Program-made: the position numbers and the translations under genes
The notes under the pieces: model-generated
The model's database searches: none
What the model was told of the DNA's origin: nothing
The model's input: the letters and a program-made list of their open reading frames with translations, nothing else
In this document: positions 55,901-64,000 of the stretch, in pieces
How the letters are laid out: each line of letters begins with the position of its first letter
Numbering within the stretch: position 1 is the first letter of the stretch
Assembly (NCBI RefSeq): GCF_000814765.1
Contig: NZ_JWIC01000007.1
Coordinates: forward strand, 908,500-972,499
Direction: 5' to 3'
DNA: 64,000 bases
DNA from: Pseudoalteromonas luteoviolacea
Lineage (GTDB): Bacteria > Pseudomonadota > Gammaproteobacteria > Enterobacterales > Alteromonadaceae

Positions 55901-58900
55901 TTCAGGCGGGACTTTAAGCAACTTCATTGCCACTTCAGGCACGCAATATAGCGTGGTGTTCACGCCGAGTGAAAATTCAGAAGCGAATGCCACGCTTGAT
56001 ATTCTTGCTGATAAGTTTACCGACAGTGCAGGCAACCCAAATACAGCGGCGCAACAAATCACTTTGAGTGTCGATACCAGTGCGCCGACAGGGCAAGCCG
56101 TCAATATAGATCAAGCACTTATCAATAGAGATAATGAGTCTGCTCTGAGTTTTAGTTTAACTGGTTTGGAGAGCTCAGGTACATTTACATACAGCATCAC
56201 AGATACAAATAACGCTTCGGTGACTGGTAATGGCAATATTACAGCTGCTACTGCTCAAGTATCCGCGATTGATGTAAGTAATTTAGCTGAAGGTACTTTG
56301 ACGGTATCGGTGACTGTAACAGATGTAGCTGGAAACAGCGCAGATCCGATTTCAGATACAGTGACTAAAAAGTATAACGTGGCGCCGACTCTATCTGGTC
56401 AGCCTACAACGTCGATTGCGCAAGACCAAGCATATAGCTTTACACCCACTTTGGTTGATCCAGATGAGCAAGATACACACACCTACAGCATCACTAACTT
56501 ACCTAGTTGGTTGACGTTTAGCACGACGACGGGGGGGCTTTCGGGCACGCCAAGGGATGCTGATGTTGGCGAGTATAATGGGATTGTAATTTCGGTGAAT
56601 GATGGCACTGATTCGGCGTCATTGGCGAGCTTTAATATTGAAGTGACCAATGTCAATGATGCGCCAAGTGGCACTGCGTTTAATTTTGCGACTCAAGAAG
56701 CGGGCACGCTGAGTGTGACTGCGCAAGCAGGTTTACTCAGCACTGCAACAGATGATGATACTGATAACGGAGATACGCTCACTGTAGAACAGGTCGCAGC
56801 CCCTTCATTTGGTCAGTTGACACTGAATACAGATGGTAGCTTTACCTATCAGCATGATGGTAGCGAAAACCATACTGATCAATTTACCTATCGGGTTAAA
56901 GATGCATCAAACGCGACATCTGATACCTATACGGTGACGATTAATGTCACGCCAGTTGCGGATGCGCCAACAGCGGTGAATGATGTGTTGACCGTGGTTG
57001 AAGATAATGCAGGTAACATCAATTTATTGGCTAACGACAGCGATCCTGAGCAAGATATGGTGGCCTCCTCTGCAACGGTTGTTACGGCACCGAGCAAAGG
57101 GAGTGTGAGCCTATTAAATGGGGTTGCGACCTATACACCAAATGCCAATGAAAATGGTGTAGATACATTCACTTATACAGTCAAAGATGCGCAGCAAAAC
57201 ACCTCTAATACGGCGACGGTGACGGTGACTATTACCGCGGATAATGACCTCCCTGTAGCGAAAGAATTGGTGATTAATACATCTGAGGATACTCATTCAG
57301 ATCCGCTGCAAGTTCGTGCGCAGACCACGGATATAGAGGATGGTATACCAACAGGAGACTTGGCAATATCGACTCAGCCAAGTAAAGGTAGTGTTGTTAT
57401 CGACCAACAGCAGGGTACGTTTGTTTATCAACCTGCTGCAAATCAAACAGGCTCAGATAGCTTTGCTTACACGGTAGCAGATAGCGCTGGGGCTGTATCA
57501 GCACCGATGACAATTACCGTCAATATTGGCGCGGTAAACGATAAACCCGTGGCCGCTGCTGACAGTGTCACAACCGATGAAGATGTGAGCACTCTGTTGT
57601 CGATTTTATCAAACGACAGTGATGTAGAAGATCAAGGTTTCAACGGGGCGAATATTACACTTGAGGATCAAGGTAATGGCGCTGGTAGCTATGAAAAAGC
57701 CATGGTGACTATCCAAGCCGACGGACAGCTTAATATTGCGCCTGTTGCAAACCAAAATGGCACCTTCACGTTTAACTATACCCTGACTGACAGCGAAGGG
57801 TTAACCTCTGATCCCGCCCAAGTAACTGTCACTCTAACCCCAGTGAATGACGCGCCAGTGGCCGTTGATAACACTGCGGGTTTGCAAGAAGAGGGCTCAT
57901 TTGAAGTGAACGTCTTGGGTAATGATACGGACGTAGATGAAAGTGACAGCTTTAATCTTGCAAGTGTAACTGTGGTTGACCAGCCTCAATTTGGTCAGGC
58001 GGTTGTCAATGCGCAAGGCGGGATTGTGTATACCCCGAACGAGCATTACTTTGGCGATGATACTTTTACGTATACGGTTCAAGATGCAGCGGGTGCAACG
58101 TCTAATAAAGCCACAGTAACAATGACGGTGACCCCTGTGAACGATGCGCCGATTGCGCAGGCTCAAAACCTCAATTTTGATGAAGATGGTAGTTTACTTG
58201 TTACGCTCAGTGCGACTGATCAGGAAAATGATACGCTGAGCTACCGTGTTGTCACTGGTGTTTCTAACGGTACATTGGTGCAGCAATCAGATACAACTTG
58301 GTTATATACACCGACATCAAATTTCAACGGGGTAGACACTTTCACGTTCGTAGCAAATGATGGTACTGATGACTCTGCAGCTGCATCTGTATCTTTGACA
58401 GTCAACGCGGTGAATGACCAACCTACGGTTACAGGGCAAGCTGTTAGCGTAGATGAAGAGACGCAGGTAAATATTACTCTAAGTGCAGAAGACATAGATA
58501 ACGATAATCTCACTTACCTGCTTGTTGGTGAACCAAGCAATGGTAGCTACTCACTCAATGGCAATGTGTTGAGCTATACAGGTAACTTAGATTACTTTGG
58601 AGCGGATAGCTTTACCTTTAAAGTGAACGATGGTCAGGTAGACTCAGAATTAGCAACGGTGAATATCACTGTCAATAATATCAATGATGCGCCAACGATT
58701 TCAGGCAATCCAAGTAACCAAGTTAATGAAGACAGTGCATACAGTTTTGTGCCTACTGCTGAAGATAAAGATGGCGACAACTTAACATTCGCCATTGAAA
58801 ACTTGCCGAGTTGGATGTCCTTCGACGGCACAACGGGAGCAATATCAGGCACGCCTGTCAATGCAAATGTTGGCGTATACACAGGCATTGTGATCAGTGT

Positions 58901-61900
58901 TTCAGATGGTATAGAAACAGCCGCACTCACTGCGTTTAACATTACCGTTGTTAATACCAATGACGCACCAACGATAAGCGGCGCTCCTTCAACTTCTATC
59001 GATGAAGACAGTGCGTATAGCTTTACGCCAAGCGCAACGGATATTGACGGAGATACCTTAACCTTTAGCATTCAAAATGCACCAGATTGGATTCAGTTTA
59101 ATACTGCCACAGGGGAAATGACAGGCACACCGCTTGACGCCAATGTTGGTACTGACACCAACATTATTGTTTCTGTCAGCGATGGTCAGGTAAGTGCATC
59201 ATTAGCGTCATTTGATATTGTTGTTAATAATACCAATGATGCCCCAACAGCAATCGCACCAAGCTACAGTACTATCGAGGGAGCAACACTAAATGTAAGC
59301 AGTGTTGAAGGCTTACTGAGTGGTAACTTTGCTCTTGACGATGATTTAGATAGCAATGATGTATTGACGATTGTTGATTTAACTCAGCCAACGTTTGGCA
59401 CTTTGAGTGTGAATGCAGATGGCAGCTTCGCCTACGCGCATAACGACAGTGAAACGCAGAGCGATAGCTTTACCTATCGATTACAAGACAGCTTTGGTGC
59501 TCAATCTGCGGTTGTGACTGCGACCATTGCAATCACGCCAGTGTCCGACTCTCCTGTTGCTTTGGATGACAGCGCGCAAACTAATGAAGATACGCCGGTG
59601 ACGGTAAATCTATTAAGCAATGACACGGATCCTGAAGGGGATATTGTGGCCTCTTCTGCTGTAGTCGTTGATCAACCCGCTATTGGCTCTGTATTAATTG
59701 AAAACGGAGTAGCGACTTATACACCTAATCAAGATGTAAATGGCACTGATTTATTTACCTATATCGTATCAGACCAAGATGCCAATAATTCAGACAAAGC
59801 CACAGTGTCTATCACCATCTCGGCGATAAATGATGTGCCCCAAGTTGAAGATATCTCGGTAAACATTGACGAAGATGCTGAGCAGACCAGCATCAACGTC
59901 AGGGCCTTTGCTACGGATATTGAAGATGGTATCCCAACAGGCGATATTTCAGTCGTCACGGCACCAAAAAAAGGCAATGCAGTTGCTAATGGTGATACGG
60001 GCTCAATTGAGTATACGCCGTTTGAAGACGATGAAGGTACCGATAGCTTCACTTATACAATTGCAGATAGCAACGGAGCTGTTTCAGAGTTGGCCACTGT
60101 GTCAATTAATATCGGTGAAATCAATGATGCGCCAATCGCAGCAGATGATAGTGTGACAACGCAAGAAGATACACCAATCACGCTGAATGTTTTATCAAAT
60201 GACACCGACGTGGAAGACGAAGGCTTTAACGGCGCGAATATTACCTTACAAAATAATGGGGTGTTTGATTTCGCAACTGTGGCTATTTTAACGGATGGTC
60301 AATTGCAAATTACTCCGACACAAGACCAAAATGGTCAGTTCAGCTTCACCTATACCCTGAATGATAGTGAGGGGTTAAGCTCTTTACCAGCCACAGTCAA
60401 TCTGACGATTGAAGCTGTAAATGATGCGCCAGTGGCCATTAACGATATTGCTGCCCTTGAAGAGGAAGGGGCGTTTGCGGTGAATGTGCTGGGCAATGAT
60501 ACAGACGTGGATGGTAACAATGAAATAGACCCATCAAGTGTGACAATTGTGAGCTCTCCTGCAAAAGGGCAAGTCAGTATCGATGGTTTAGGGCGAATTG
60601 TATACACCGCCAATACCAATGAAGTGGGTAATGATACCTTTACTTACACAGTCAAAGACACTTCAGGCCTAGAGTCCAATGTCGCCACTGTGACAATGAC
60701 CATAGATAATGTCAACGATGCGCCAGATGCACAAGATGATAGCTATTCTGAAGAAACCTTTGATGAAGCAACGGGCACATACCGCTTAGCAGTACTGAGC
60801 AATGACAGCGATGTGGATACAGGGGATTTACTGACACTTTTAAGTGCTCAGGCGTCGGTGGGCAGTGTAACCGTTGAAGGTAATGAACTGGTCTACACAC
60901 CAGAAGATACGTTTAATGGTGTAGTGATCATCGATTATGTGATCAAAGATGAGGCTGGCGAAATCAGCAGGGCTGTTGCTGAGCTGACAGTGGTTAGAAA
61001 TGATGCGCAAGGTACGCCGCCGACCATTAATGTGCCTGCTGATATTAATGTCAATGCAACGGCTCTATTTACCAAAGTTGAGCTTGGTAATGCAACGGCT
61101 TCAGACAGTAATGGCAATGTTATTGGCGTATCACTGGTGGACAACAATGTGTTATTCCCTCCAGGGCGTCACTTAGCAACGTGGCAAGCCCAAGATAGTA
61201 ATGGACTAAGCACCTTTGCAACTCAAAATGTATTTGTCAATCCATTGATTTCTTTATCAAAAGATATGCAATTATCTGAAGGGCAAAACTTTACATTAGG
61301 TGTGTTTTTGAATGGTGAAGCGGCGCAATACCCTGTGCAAATTCCGTATACGATATCAGGGACCGCGAATAGTGCAGATCATACACTCTCGAGTGGTACG
61401 ATTACCATACGTGCTGGCATTGAGGGAGAGATCCCATTTAGTGTTTTCGAAGATGGATTGAGTGAAGGAAATGAAACGATCATTGTAACTCTGGATGAGT
61501 CATTGAATCGAGGTGCTAAGTTTACTACGCAGATCACCATTGTAGAGCAAAATGTCGCACCTGATATTGTTTTGAATGCTTCACAAAATAATGAATTGCG
61601 TACTACGGTTACGGCAAATGAACAATTGGTGACGATTACTGCACAAATTAGCGACCCCAATATTGGTGATACTGTGCAGTTACAATGGAGCGCATTAGAT
61701 GCTGAGTTGCAAAACATTAGCACAGTAGATAGTGAGTTTGCATTCTCGCCGCAATCATTGACGACGGGTATTTATGGCATTTCTATCACAGCGACTGATG
61801 ATGGAGAACCTAACTTATCTAGTACTGCTCAGATTTATCTAGAAGTAGTCCCTGAGCTTGCTGTTTTAACCGCGCAAGATACGGATGGCGACCTCATTCC

Positions 61901-63710
61901 AGACAATGAAGAGGGGCACAGTGACTCTGATAATGACGGTATACCTGATTATCAAGATGCGATCACTGATTGTAATGTAATGCAAGAGCAAGTACTCGAG
62001 TCATCACAGTTTTTGATCGAAGGTGAGCCCGGCGTCTGTATTAGAAAAGGCGTTACGATTGCGCAAAATAGCACTGGTGGTGTTCAACTTTTACCAGAAG
62101 AGCTACAACAAGATGACACTGCGACAAATATAGGGGGGCTATTTGACTTTATTGCGTTTGGGCTACCTCAAGCTGGTGATAGTTATAGTATTGTTATTCC
62201 ACAGCGAAACCCAATACCTTTAAATGCAGTATATCGCAAGTTGAAAGGCGAGCAGTGGGTTGACTTTGTTATAGATGAGCAAAACAAAATTTATTCATCG
62301 CTTGGTGAACCTGGCTATTGTGCCCCTCCTGGCAGTGATGTTTGGGTGGAAGGTCTCACTGAGGGAGACTGGTGTGTAAAACTTCAAATCGTGGATGGTG
62401 GACCTAACGATGATGATGGCATAGCGAACGGCAGCATTATAGATCCTGGTGGTGTTGCCGTCATAAATAATGGTAATACGTTACCAGTGGCGAGCGCCGA
62501 TGAAAAAATAGTTGGATCTGGCCAATCTATTCAGATAGATGTTCTTGCCAATGATACCGATGCTGATGGAGATACATTGACTATTACCAGTGCGTCAGTT
62601 GATTTCGGTACTGTGGTTATTGAAGAGAACAAATTACTCTACACACCACCTGAAACTTTTGTTGGTTTAGCTACGATCCAGTACAGCATCACAGATGGGC
62701 AAGGCGGTACAGCAAGTAGTACAGTAGCCGTTAACTTAACTGTAAATGCTGCACCTACAACAACGTTAGACCAAGCTTCTACTACTGATAAAGCTTCTAT
62801 TACATTAAATGTGCTCGAAAATGACTTTGATGCGGATGGAGATGCACTCTCTGTCATTGAGGCGGTAGCAGAACAAGGTGCCGTGGCTTTAAATTCAGAC
62901 GGCACAATTACTTACACGCCGAAACTAGGGTTTGAAGGCGTTGATATCGTTACATATACCGTGGTGGACAGTAAAGGGGCGATATCAAAAGGAGTTGTAC
63001 AAGTGACGGTGACCGCTTACAAAACGATTGCTGTCGAAAATAAATCATCAGGTAGCTTAGGAGGCGGCCTTATTGTGATACTTTCAGCGCTGTTAATTCG
63101 TAGACGTAAATCTATTTTACCGAGTTTTGCCATGATCTCGTTGAGTTGCTTTTTGCCCTCATCTGCTTATGCAGACAATTGGGTTTTAAAAGGGACTATT
63201 GGTGAAGCCCGTGCAGGGGAGAGATTAGATAATAGTTCCGGCCTTCAAATTGAAGATATTGATAATACTAGTGGGTCTTGGTCTGTAAGTAGTTTTTACG
63301 AATTACTTCCAAACTGGCATGTTGGTGTTGGCTATGTCGACTTGGGGCAAGGAAGGGTAAATTTTGTTGGAGAAAGCTTATCGCCGAATGAAGCGCATTT
63401 GGCTGTTTCTCGCATTGCGCCAGTATTACCAGAGGGGTTTACAGTACAGGTAAATTATGACTTGTTTAAATGGCAAAAGCTCAGTGGTCAAGTGTTCATA
63501 GGTGCATTTGATTGGGAATATAAGATTACCAGCACACGAGATACTCGCTTTCTACAAACATATGAGGCTGCAGAAACGAATGCCTTTATGGGCGCGGAGC
63601 TTGGCTACAAATTGAGTGAGCGCATAGAAGTGGGGGCACAATACCGTTATTTTGATATCAGTGAAAATAATATTAATGAGTTTTCGTTGTTTATAGGGGT
63701 TGAGTTCTAA
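46911..63710 (+). CDS. Giant tandem-repeat adhesin with GlyGly-CTERM-like tail fused to an OmpA-like barrel
   Basis: 5599 residues. N-terminus MKKLDMTTSILGVMIPSLVAA is signal-like. Order by residue: choice-of-anchor-D-like domain (about 155-285); cadherin-like (285-430); repeated beta-helix-like units (450-1080, see separate entry); RTX-like NDTLTGGDSADTI (about 1080-1120); cadherin-like (1190-1450); Ig-like (1455-1660); 300-residue tandem repeats (1660-2960); He_PIG and tandem-95/VCBS repeats (3160-4700); HYR-like and Calx-beta-like (4700-4860); a DTDGDLIPDNEE / SDNDGIPDYQD calcium-type motif (about 4990); two more tandem-95 units (5190-5370). At about 5380-5402 comes GGGLIVILSALLIRRRK, then a signal-like LPSFAMISLSCFLPSSAYA, and a barrel-like domain ending in F (5422-5599). 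GGAGG precedes the start. Confidence 0.9.
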   Translation: MKKLDMTTSILGVMIPSLVAANSSSHIADSYFLPNHDVPSLSSIQVTDSIYFNNKQSNKQDEVFGIAEHKMAQSSNQDDAASATLSFLAAQGLLDSQGMGATQVNGEVNIAKELAASCQASFGCTTAYGSQASCEAAPGPGVWFPDTNDCTAAAPDPDINLKGNGQSITSGTTTLSASNHTDFGSHQTGGSNFTRTFTIENVIAASTLNLSGSPLVSISASSDFSISSQPGASSLNGVTSTTFVVQLDPTTVGSPNATVTITSNDPNEGTYTFKVGATVTAANTAPVVDLDTAAGGNNRSSSFSEGGGAVGITNSASVTDAESDTIKTITVSLTNDQDGASEGLNITGSAQNALNGVSGSSDITLQDTISITGATATLAQVQTFLDAITYNNTSSTPNTTARTVTVVVNDGTDNSVSRTSTVSVANVTSTTSSGASFNTTTGANLNPAILFTSENESLTIAQTAHAAGSTADGGGGTDTLNVSDSVDISGLTSLTNFETLEAANNGSLTLSETQHESFTTINGVGTNQFTVSSANGDAAVTGDADIETYVLGAAMTFTLGGASQNVSGSSSNDVINVAALTPTGTLDASGGTGDTLRLSNGANIAGATVSNTEILELNSGASVTMTEAQHDSFSSMTATGTDTITISAATDGLTGNAAIESYVLSVGNTFTLGSAGQNLTGSGNNDTVNVGTLTATGTLAGGIGTDTLSVGNGGSIAGATVSGFENLTLSSGASATFSAAQLSQFSGTVTAAGTETISVSGDGNVSTVAGIENYTIGDDSTNTRTITVAAAGHSVTATSATDAVTFDVGTLTFTGTLTGENTSADTLSLSNGADISGATISNITNLALATGASVTMTAAQNESFSGSVTAGGTETIVISGDGDITTRSGIENYTVGDDSSNTRTINVGATTSVTATSVTDAITFNIAGQSFSGSLTGQATAADIVSASDGANTTGATISNVGTLSLASGATVTIDAQNVSDFSTAINGAAGTETLNLVSGGTFDFSSTSVSSIENISLGSNSVTLVTISDNFSSNGGTVTVSNSSGSAINAGVTINASALVGDSLVISATDLTGNDTLTGGDSADTIRPGSGTDSITGNGGNDNFVGSASDLNGDTIADLAVGDMITVTGVTGLTTSNVRFNGNSTLQVDTDATDFAATEIALTLSNSPGASLDFTVADSGANTVITFIAANDVPVFSSLNGLSTFTENGSAVAIDSDATVADTELDALNGGAGNYNGASLTITRNGGANAQDVFANLSLLGTLTQGNTFTYNGTSVGTVTTNSAGTLVLTFNASATSAIVDGVIQSISYSNTSDDPPSSVTLDYTFNDGTANSTGTNQAVVNITAQNDAPTDIALSATSINQSATGTSVNVGTLSTTDLDSANVHAYSLVNSGSSASGTCTSNAGNSSFQISSSNLQTQSALSAGDYIVCVQTNDGTTTFQESFTITVVDNVAPNAPSTPDLDAGSDTGGSNTDNVTSDTTPTFSGTAESGSTVRLYSDQSGSTVIGSGTATGGNWQITTSTLSATTHAITAKATDASNNESSASSALSVTIDTTAPNAPSTPDLSASSDSGTSSTDNITNDTTPTITGTGTTGDTINLSSNLDGNIGSTTVSGGTWSITSSTLQAGSHTISAQSVDNAGNTANSASNLSLTLDTQAPSGQSVAFGDTLYSNTEKTAASFSFSSAEVGATYSYTISSSNGGTSATGNGTVTSASQTISNIDLSALNDGTLTLSVTLTDTAGNAATAVTAASELDTSAPSGHSVALNDTSYNSTETGSASFSFSSAEVGASYTYTLNSSNGGTEVTGNGNITSASQTVNIADISGLNDGTLTLSVTVSDAAGNAATAVTDTASLDKTKPTVTTFSASDTNLKAGETATISIVLSEASTTFTSSDITVLGGSLSNFSATSSTQYSVLFTPTADSETNATLDIAADTFSDAAGNNNTAATQLPITVDTKAPTGHSVSLGDTLYSNTEKTAASFSFSSAEVGATYSYTISSSNGGTSATGNGTVTSASQTISNIDLSALNDGTLTLSVTLTDTAGNAATAVTAASELDTSAPSGHSVALNDTSYNSTETGSVSFSFSSAEVGASYTYTLNSSNGGTEVTGNGNITSASQTVNIADISGLNDGTLTLSVTVSDAAGNAATAVTDTASLDKTKPTVTTFSASDTNLKAGETATISIVLSEASTTFTSSDITVLGGSLSNFSATSSTQYSVLFTPTADSETNATLDIAADTFSDAAGNNNTAATQLPITVDTKAPTGHSVSLGDTLYSNTEKTAASFSFSSAEVGATYSYTISSSNGGTSATGNGTVTSASQTISNIDLSALNDGTLTLSVTLTDTAGNAASAVTATSTLDTSAPSGHSVALNDTSYNSTETGSASFSFSSAEVGASYTYTLNSSNGGTEVTGNGNITSASQTVNIADISGLNDGTLTLSVTVSDAAGNAATAVTDTASLDKTKPTVTTFSASDTNLKAGETATISIVLSEASTTFTSSDITVLGGSLSNFSATSSTQYSVLFTPTADSETNATLDIAADTFSDAAGNNNTAATQLPITVDTKAPTGHSVSLGDTLYSNTEKTAASFSFSSAEVGATYSYTISSSNGGTSATGNGTVTSASQTISNIDLSALNDGTLTLSVTLTDTAGNAATAVTAASELDTSAPSGHSVALNDTSYNSTETGSASFSFSSAEVGASYTYTLNSSNGGTEVTGNGNITSASQTVNIADISGLNDGTLTLSVTVSDAAGNAATAVTDTASLDKTKPTVTTFSASDTNLKAGETATISIVLSEASTTFTSSDITVLGGSLSNFSATSSTQYSVLFTPTADSETNATLDIAADTFSDAAGNNNTAATQLPITVDTKAPTGHSVSLGDTLYSNTEKTAASFSFSSAEVGATYSYTISSSNGGTSATGNGTVTSASQTISNIDLSALNDGTLTLSVTLTDTAGNAASAVTATSELDTSSPSVTTFSASDTALKVGETATVTIVLSESSDNFTIDDVSVSGGTLSNFIATSGTQYSVVFTPSENSEANATLDILADKFTDSAGNPNTAAQQITLSVDTSAPTGQAVNIDQALINRDNESALSFSLTGLESSGTFTYSITDTNNASVTGNGNITAATAQVSAIDVSNLAEGTLTVSVTVTDVAGNSADPISDTVTKKYNVAPTLSGQPTTSIAQDQAYSFTPTLVDPDEQDTHTYSITNLPSWLTFSTTTGGLSGTPRDADVGEYNGIVISVNDGTDSASLASFNIEVTNVNDAPSGTAFNFATQEAGTLSVTAQAGLLSTATDDDTDNGDTLTVEQVAAPSFGQLTLNTDGSFTYQHDGSENHTDQFTYRVKDASNATSDTYTVTINVTPVADAPTAVNDVLTVVEDNAGNINLLANDSDPEQDMVASSATVVTAPSKGSVSLLNGVATYTPNANENGVDTFTYTVKDAQQNTSNTATVTVTITADNDLPVAKELVINTSEDTHSDPLQVRAQTTDIEDGIPTGDLAISTQPSKGSVVIDQQQGTFVYQPAANQTGSDSFAYTVADSAGAVSAPMTITVNIGAVNDKPVAAADSVTTDEDVSTLLSILSNDSDVEDQGFNGANITLEDQGNGAGSYEKAMVTIQADGQLNIAPVANQNGTFTFNYTLTDSEGLTSDPAQVTVTLTPVNDAPVAVDNTAGLQEEGSFEVNVLGNDTDVDESDSFNLASVTVVDQPQFGQAVVNAQGGIVYTPNEHYFGDDTFTYTVQDAAGATSNKATVTMTVTPVNDAPIAQAQNLNFDEDGSLLVTLSATDQENDTLSYRVVTGVSNGTLVQQSDTTWLYTPTSNFNGVDTFTFVANDGTDDSAAASVSLTVNAVNDQPTVTGQAVSVDEETQVNITLSAEDIDNDNLTYLLVGEPSNGSYSLNGNVLSYTGNLDYFGADSFTFKVNDGQVDSELATVNITVNNINDAPTISGNPSNQVNEDSAYSFVPTAEDKDGDNLTFAIENLPSWMSFDGTTGAISGTPVNANVGVYTGIVISVSDGIETAALTAFNITVVNTNDAPTISGAPSTSIDEDSAYSFTPSATDIDGDTLTFSIQNAPDWIQFNTATGEMTGTPLDANVGTDTNIIVSVSDGQVSASLASFDIVVNNTNDAPTAIAPSYSTIEGATLNVSSVEGLLSGNFALDDDLDSNDVLTIVDLTQPTFGTLSVNADGSFAYAHNDSETQSDSFTYRLQDSFGAQSAVVTATIAITPVSDSPVALDDSAQTNEDTPVTVNLLSNDTDPEGDIVASSAVVVDQPAIGSVLIENGVATYTPNQDVNGTDLFTYIVSDQDANNSDKATVSITISAINDVPQVEDISVNIDEDAEQTSINVRAFATDIEDGIPTGDISVVTAPKKGNAVANGDTGSIEYTPFEDDEGTDSFTYTIADSNGAVSELATVSINIGEINDAPIAADDSVTTQEDTPITLNVLSNDTDVEDEGFNGANITLQNNGVFDFATVAILTDGQLQITPTQDQNGQFSFTYTLNDSEGLSSLPATVNLTIEAVNDAPVAINDIAALEEEGAFAVNVLGNDTDVDGNNEIDPSSVTIVSSPAKGQVSIDGLGRIVYTANTNEVGNDTFTYTVKDTSGLESNVATVTMTIDNVNDAPDAQDDSYSEETFDEATGTYRLAVLSNDSDVDTGDLLTLLSAQASVGSVTVEGNELVYTPEDTFNGVVIIDYVIKDEAGEISRAVAELTVVRNDAQGTPPTINVPADINVNATALFTKVELGNATASDSNGNVIGVSLVDNNVLFPPGRHLATWQAQDSNGLSTFATQNVFVNPLISLSKDMQLSEGQNFTLGVFLNGEAAQYPVQIPYTISGTANSADHTLSSGTITIRAGIEGEIPFSVFEDGLSEGNETIIVTLDESLNRGAKFTTQITIVEQNVAPDIVLNASQNNELRTTVTANEQLVTITAQISDPNIGDTVQLQWSALDAELQNISTVDSEFAFSPQSLTTGIYGISITATDDGEPNLSSTAQIYLEVVPELAVLTAQDTDGDLIPDNEEGHSDSDNDGIPDYQDAITDCNVMQEQVLESSQFLIEGEPGVCIRKGVTIAQNSTGGVQLLPEELQQDDTATNIGGLFDFIAFGLPQAGDSYSIVIPQRNPIPLNAVYRKLKGEQWVDFVIDEQNKIYSSLGEPGYCAPPGSDVWVEGLTEGDWCVKLQIVDGGPNDDDGIANGSIIDPGGVAVINNGNTLPVASADEKIVGSGQSIQIDVLANDTDADGDTLTITSASVDFGTVVIEENKLLYTPPETFVGLATIQYSITDGQGGTASSTVAVNLTVNAAPTTTLDQASTTDKASITLNVLENDFDADGDALSVIEAVAEQGAVALNSDGTITYTPKLGFEGVDIVTYTVVDSKGAISKGVVQVTVTAYKTIAVENKSSGSLGGGLIVILSALLIRRRKSILPSFAMISLSCFLPSSAYADNWVLKGTIGEARAGERLDNSSGLQIEDIDNTSGSWSVSSFYELLPNWHVGVGYVDLGQGRVNFVGESLSPNEAHLAVSRIAPVLPEGFTVQVNYDLFKWQKLSGQVFIGAFDWEYKITSTRDTRFLQTYEAAETNAFMGAELGYKLSERIEVGAQYRYFDISENNINEFSLFIGVEF
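48270..50150 (+). repeat. Beta-helix-like internal repeats of the adhesin
   Basis: Within the adhesin, a unit of about 90-120 residues recurs five to six times with the pattern LSNGANI-GATVSN-E-LELNSGASVTMTEAQHDSFS (spread over the unit) and an IENYVLG- or IENYTIGDD-like join. Copies are divergent, so this is older than the 900-bp repeat. It may form a parallel beta structure. Motifs seen: TDTLSVGNGGSIAGATVSG, FENLTLSSGASATFSAAQ and TGASVTMTAAQNESFSG. Confidence 0.6.
51895..55790 (+). repeat. 900-bp tandem repeat: four full copies plus a partial fifth
   Basis: The word GATACGTTATATTCCAA recurs at about 51911, 52811, 53711, 54611 and 55511, exactly 900 bases apart. Each unit encodes 300 residues in three Ig-like modules (LGDTLYSNTEKTAASFSF; LNDTSYNSTETGS; KPTVTTFSASDTNLKAGET). 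The four full copies differ at only a few positions, for example GTG for GCG in copy 2 and a changed block near 53941 in copy 3. Copy 5 stops after its first module and continues into a divergent third-type module. Such identity over 900 bases implies recent amplification or conversion. Confidence 0.92.
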
Positions 63711-63721
63711 CACGTTGTAAG

Positions 63722-63759
63722 TGAGGGCACGATAAATTGTATTGTGCTCTCATTTTCTT
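63722..63759 (+). terminator. Terminator after the adhesin gene
   Basis: TGAGGGCAC (63722-63730) pairs with GTGCTCTCA (63744-63752; one G-U pair) and is followed by TTTTCTT. It ends the rightward set 12 bases after the adhesin stop. The remaining 63760-64000 shows no gene and is AT-rich. Confidence 0.7.
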
Positions 63760-64000
63760 GAATAGTTTCACCATGCTTAGAACGTTTTAGGTCGCTCATT
63801 TTAAAAGTGCAGACTTATAATATCGGACAGTACAAATATCAAGCACTCCTTATCTCTCTTTCCTTCTTTTGAATTTAAAATTTATAGTTCACCTCAATCG
63901 AGAACTAAATAACTAATAACTTAAATTAATCATAACAGATGTATTGTCATAATTTTATCTTGCTAGGTGGGTAAGGTAACTTGGGGTAGTTTTAATTTAA

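Overview
The window looks like a chromosomal stretch of a marine gammaproteobacterium, most probably Pseudoalteromonas or a close relative. This is inferred from AT-rich intergenic DNA, close-packed regulators of LysR, AraC, HxlR and XRE type, many secreted proteins, a dCache chemoreceptor and a giant tandem-repeat surface protein. No rRNA, tRNA, CRISPR array, integrase or insertion sequence was recognised.

Left part (1-29000): ordinary accessory and housekeeping genes in short units. These are a LysM-bearing N-acetylmuramoyl-L-alanine amidase whose signal peptide is separated by a one-base frameshift, a SigZ-like sigma factor behind arsH, a small frameshifted secreted protein behind a perfect 16-bp inverted repeat, a kelch lipoprotein, and three divergent regulator/target pairs (HxlR/NTF2-like, LysR/MFS twice). 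Then come a family-VIII-type serine hydrolase facing an AraC regulator, a structured-RNA-like element, a YiaA/DUF2145/small secreted cluster facing an XRE regulator, a diguanylate cyclase, a lipase-like protein with a membrane-anchored partner, a chemoreceptor, a beta-barrel protein, and a 1166-residue secreted protein that stops just after an RHS-type motif.

Right part (29000-64000): two large divergent gene sets meet at a 497-bp intergenic region (40103-40599). The leftward set starts with a 1304-residue fusion of a Ser/Thr kinase, a degenerate nucleotide cyclase, an AAA ATPase and TPRs, resembling the kinase/cyclase fusions of TOMM (RiPP) clusters. It continues with a secreted c-type-haem-motif protein, a 239-residue unknown, a small Tat-signal protein, a 321-residue unknown and a second haem-motif protein. 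It ends in a chimeric pseudogene that joins the tails of the kinase and the 239-residue gene, so the module was once duplicated and then partly deleted.

The rightward set encodes a Tat-signal propeller protein, an aspartyl/asparaginyl beta-hydroxylase-like enzyme, a GNAT, a DUF6916-like protein, three tandem phage-tail-collar (MdpB-like) proteins, a secreted subtilase, a TIGR03032 protein and a 5599-residue adhesin. The adhesin gene carries a nearly perfect 900-bp tandem repeat (four copies plus a partial fifth). Its 3' end encodes a GlyGly-CTERM-like tail followed by a signal-like segment and an OmpA-like barrel, as if two genes had fused. The whole 29-64 kb region may be one signalling, envelope-redox and surface-display system that is not a textbook pathway. 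That is inference; the layout and motifs are read directly from the sequence.
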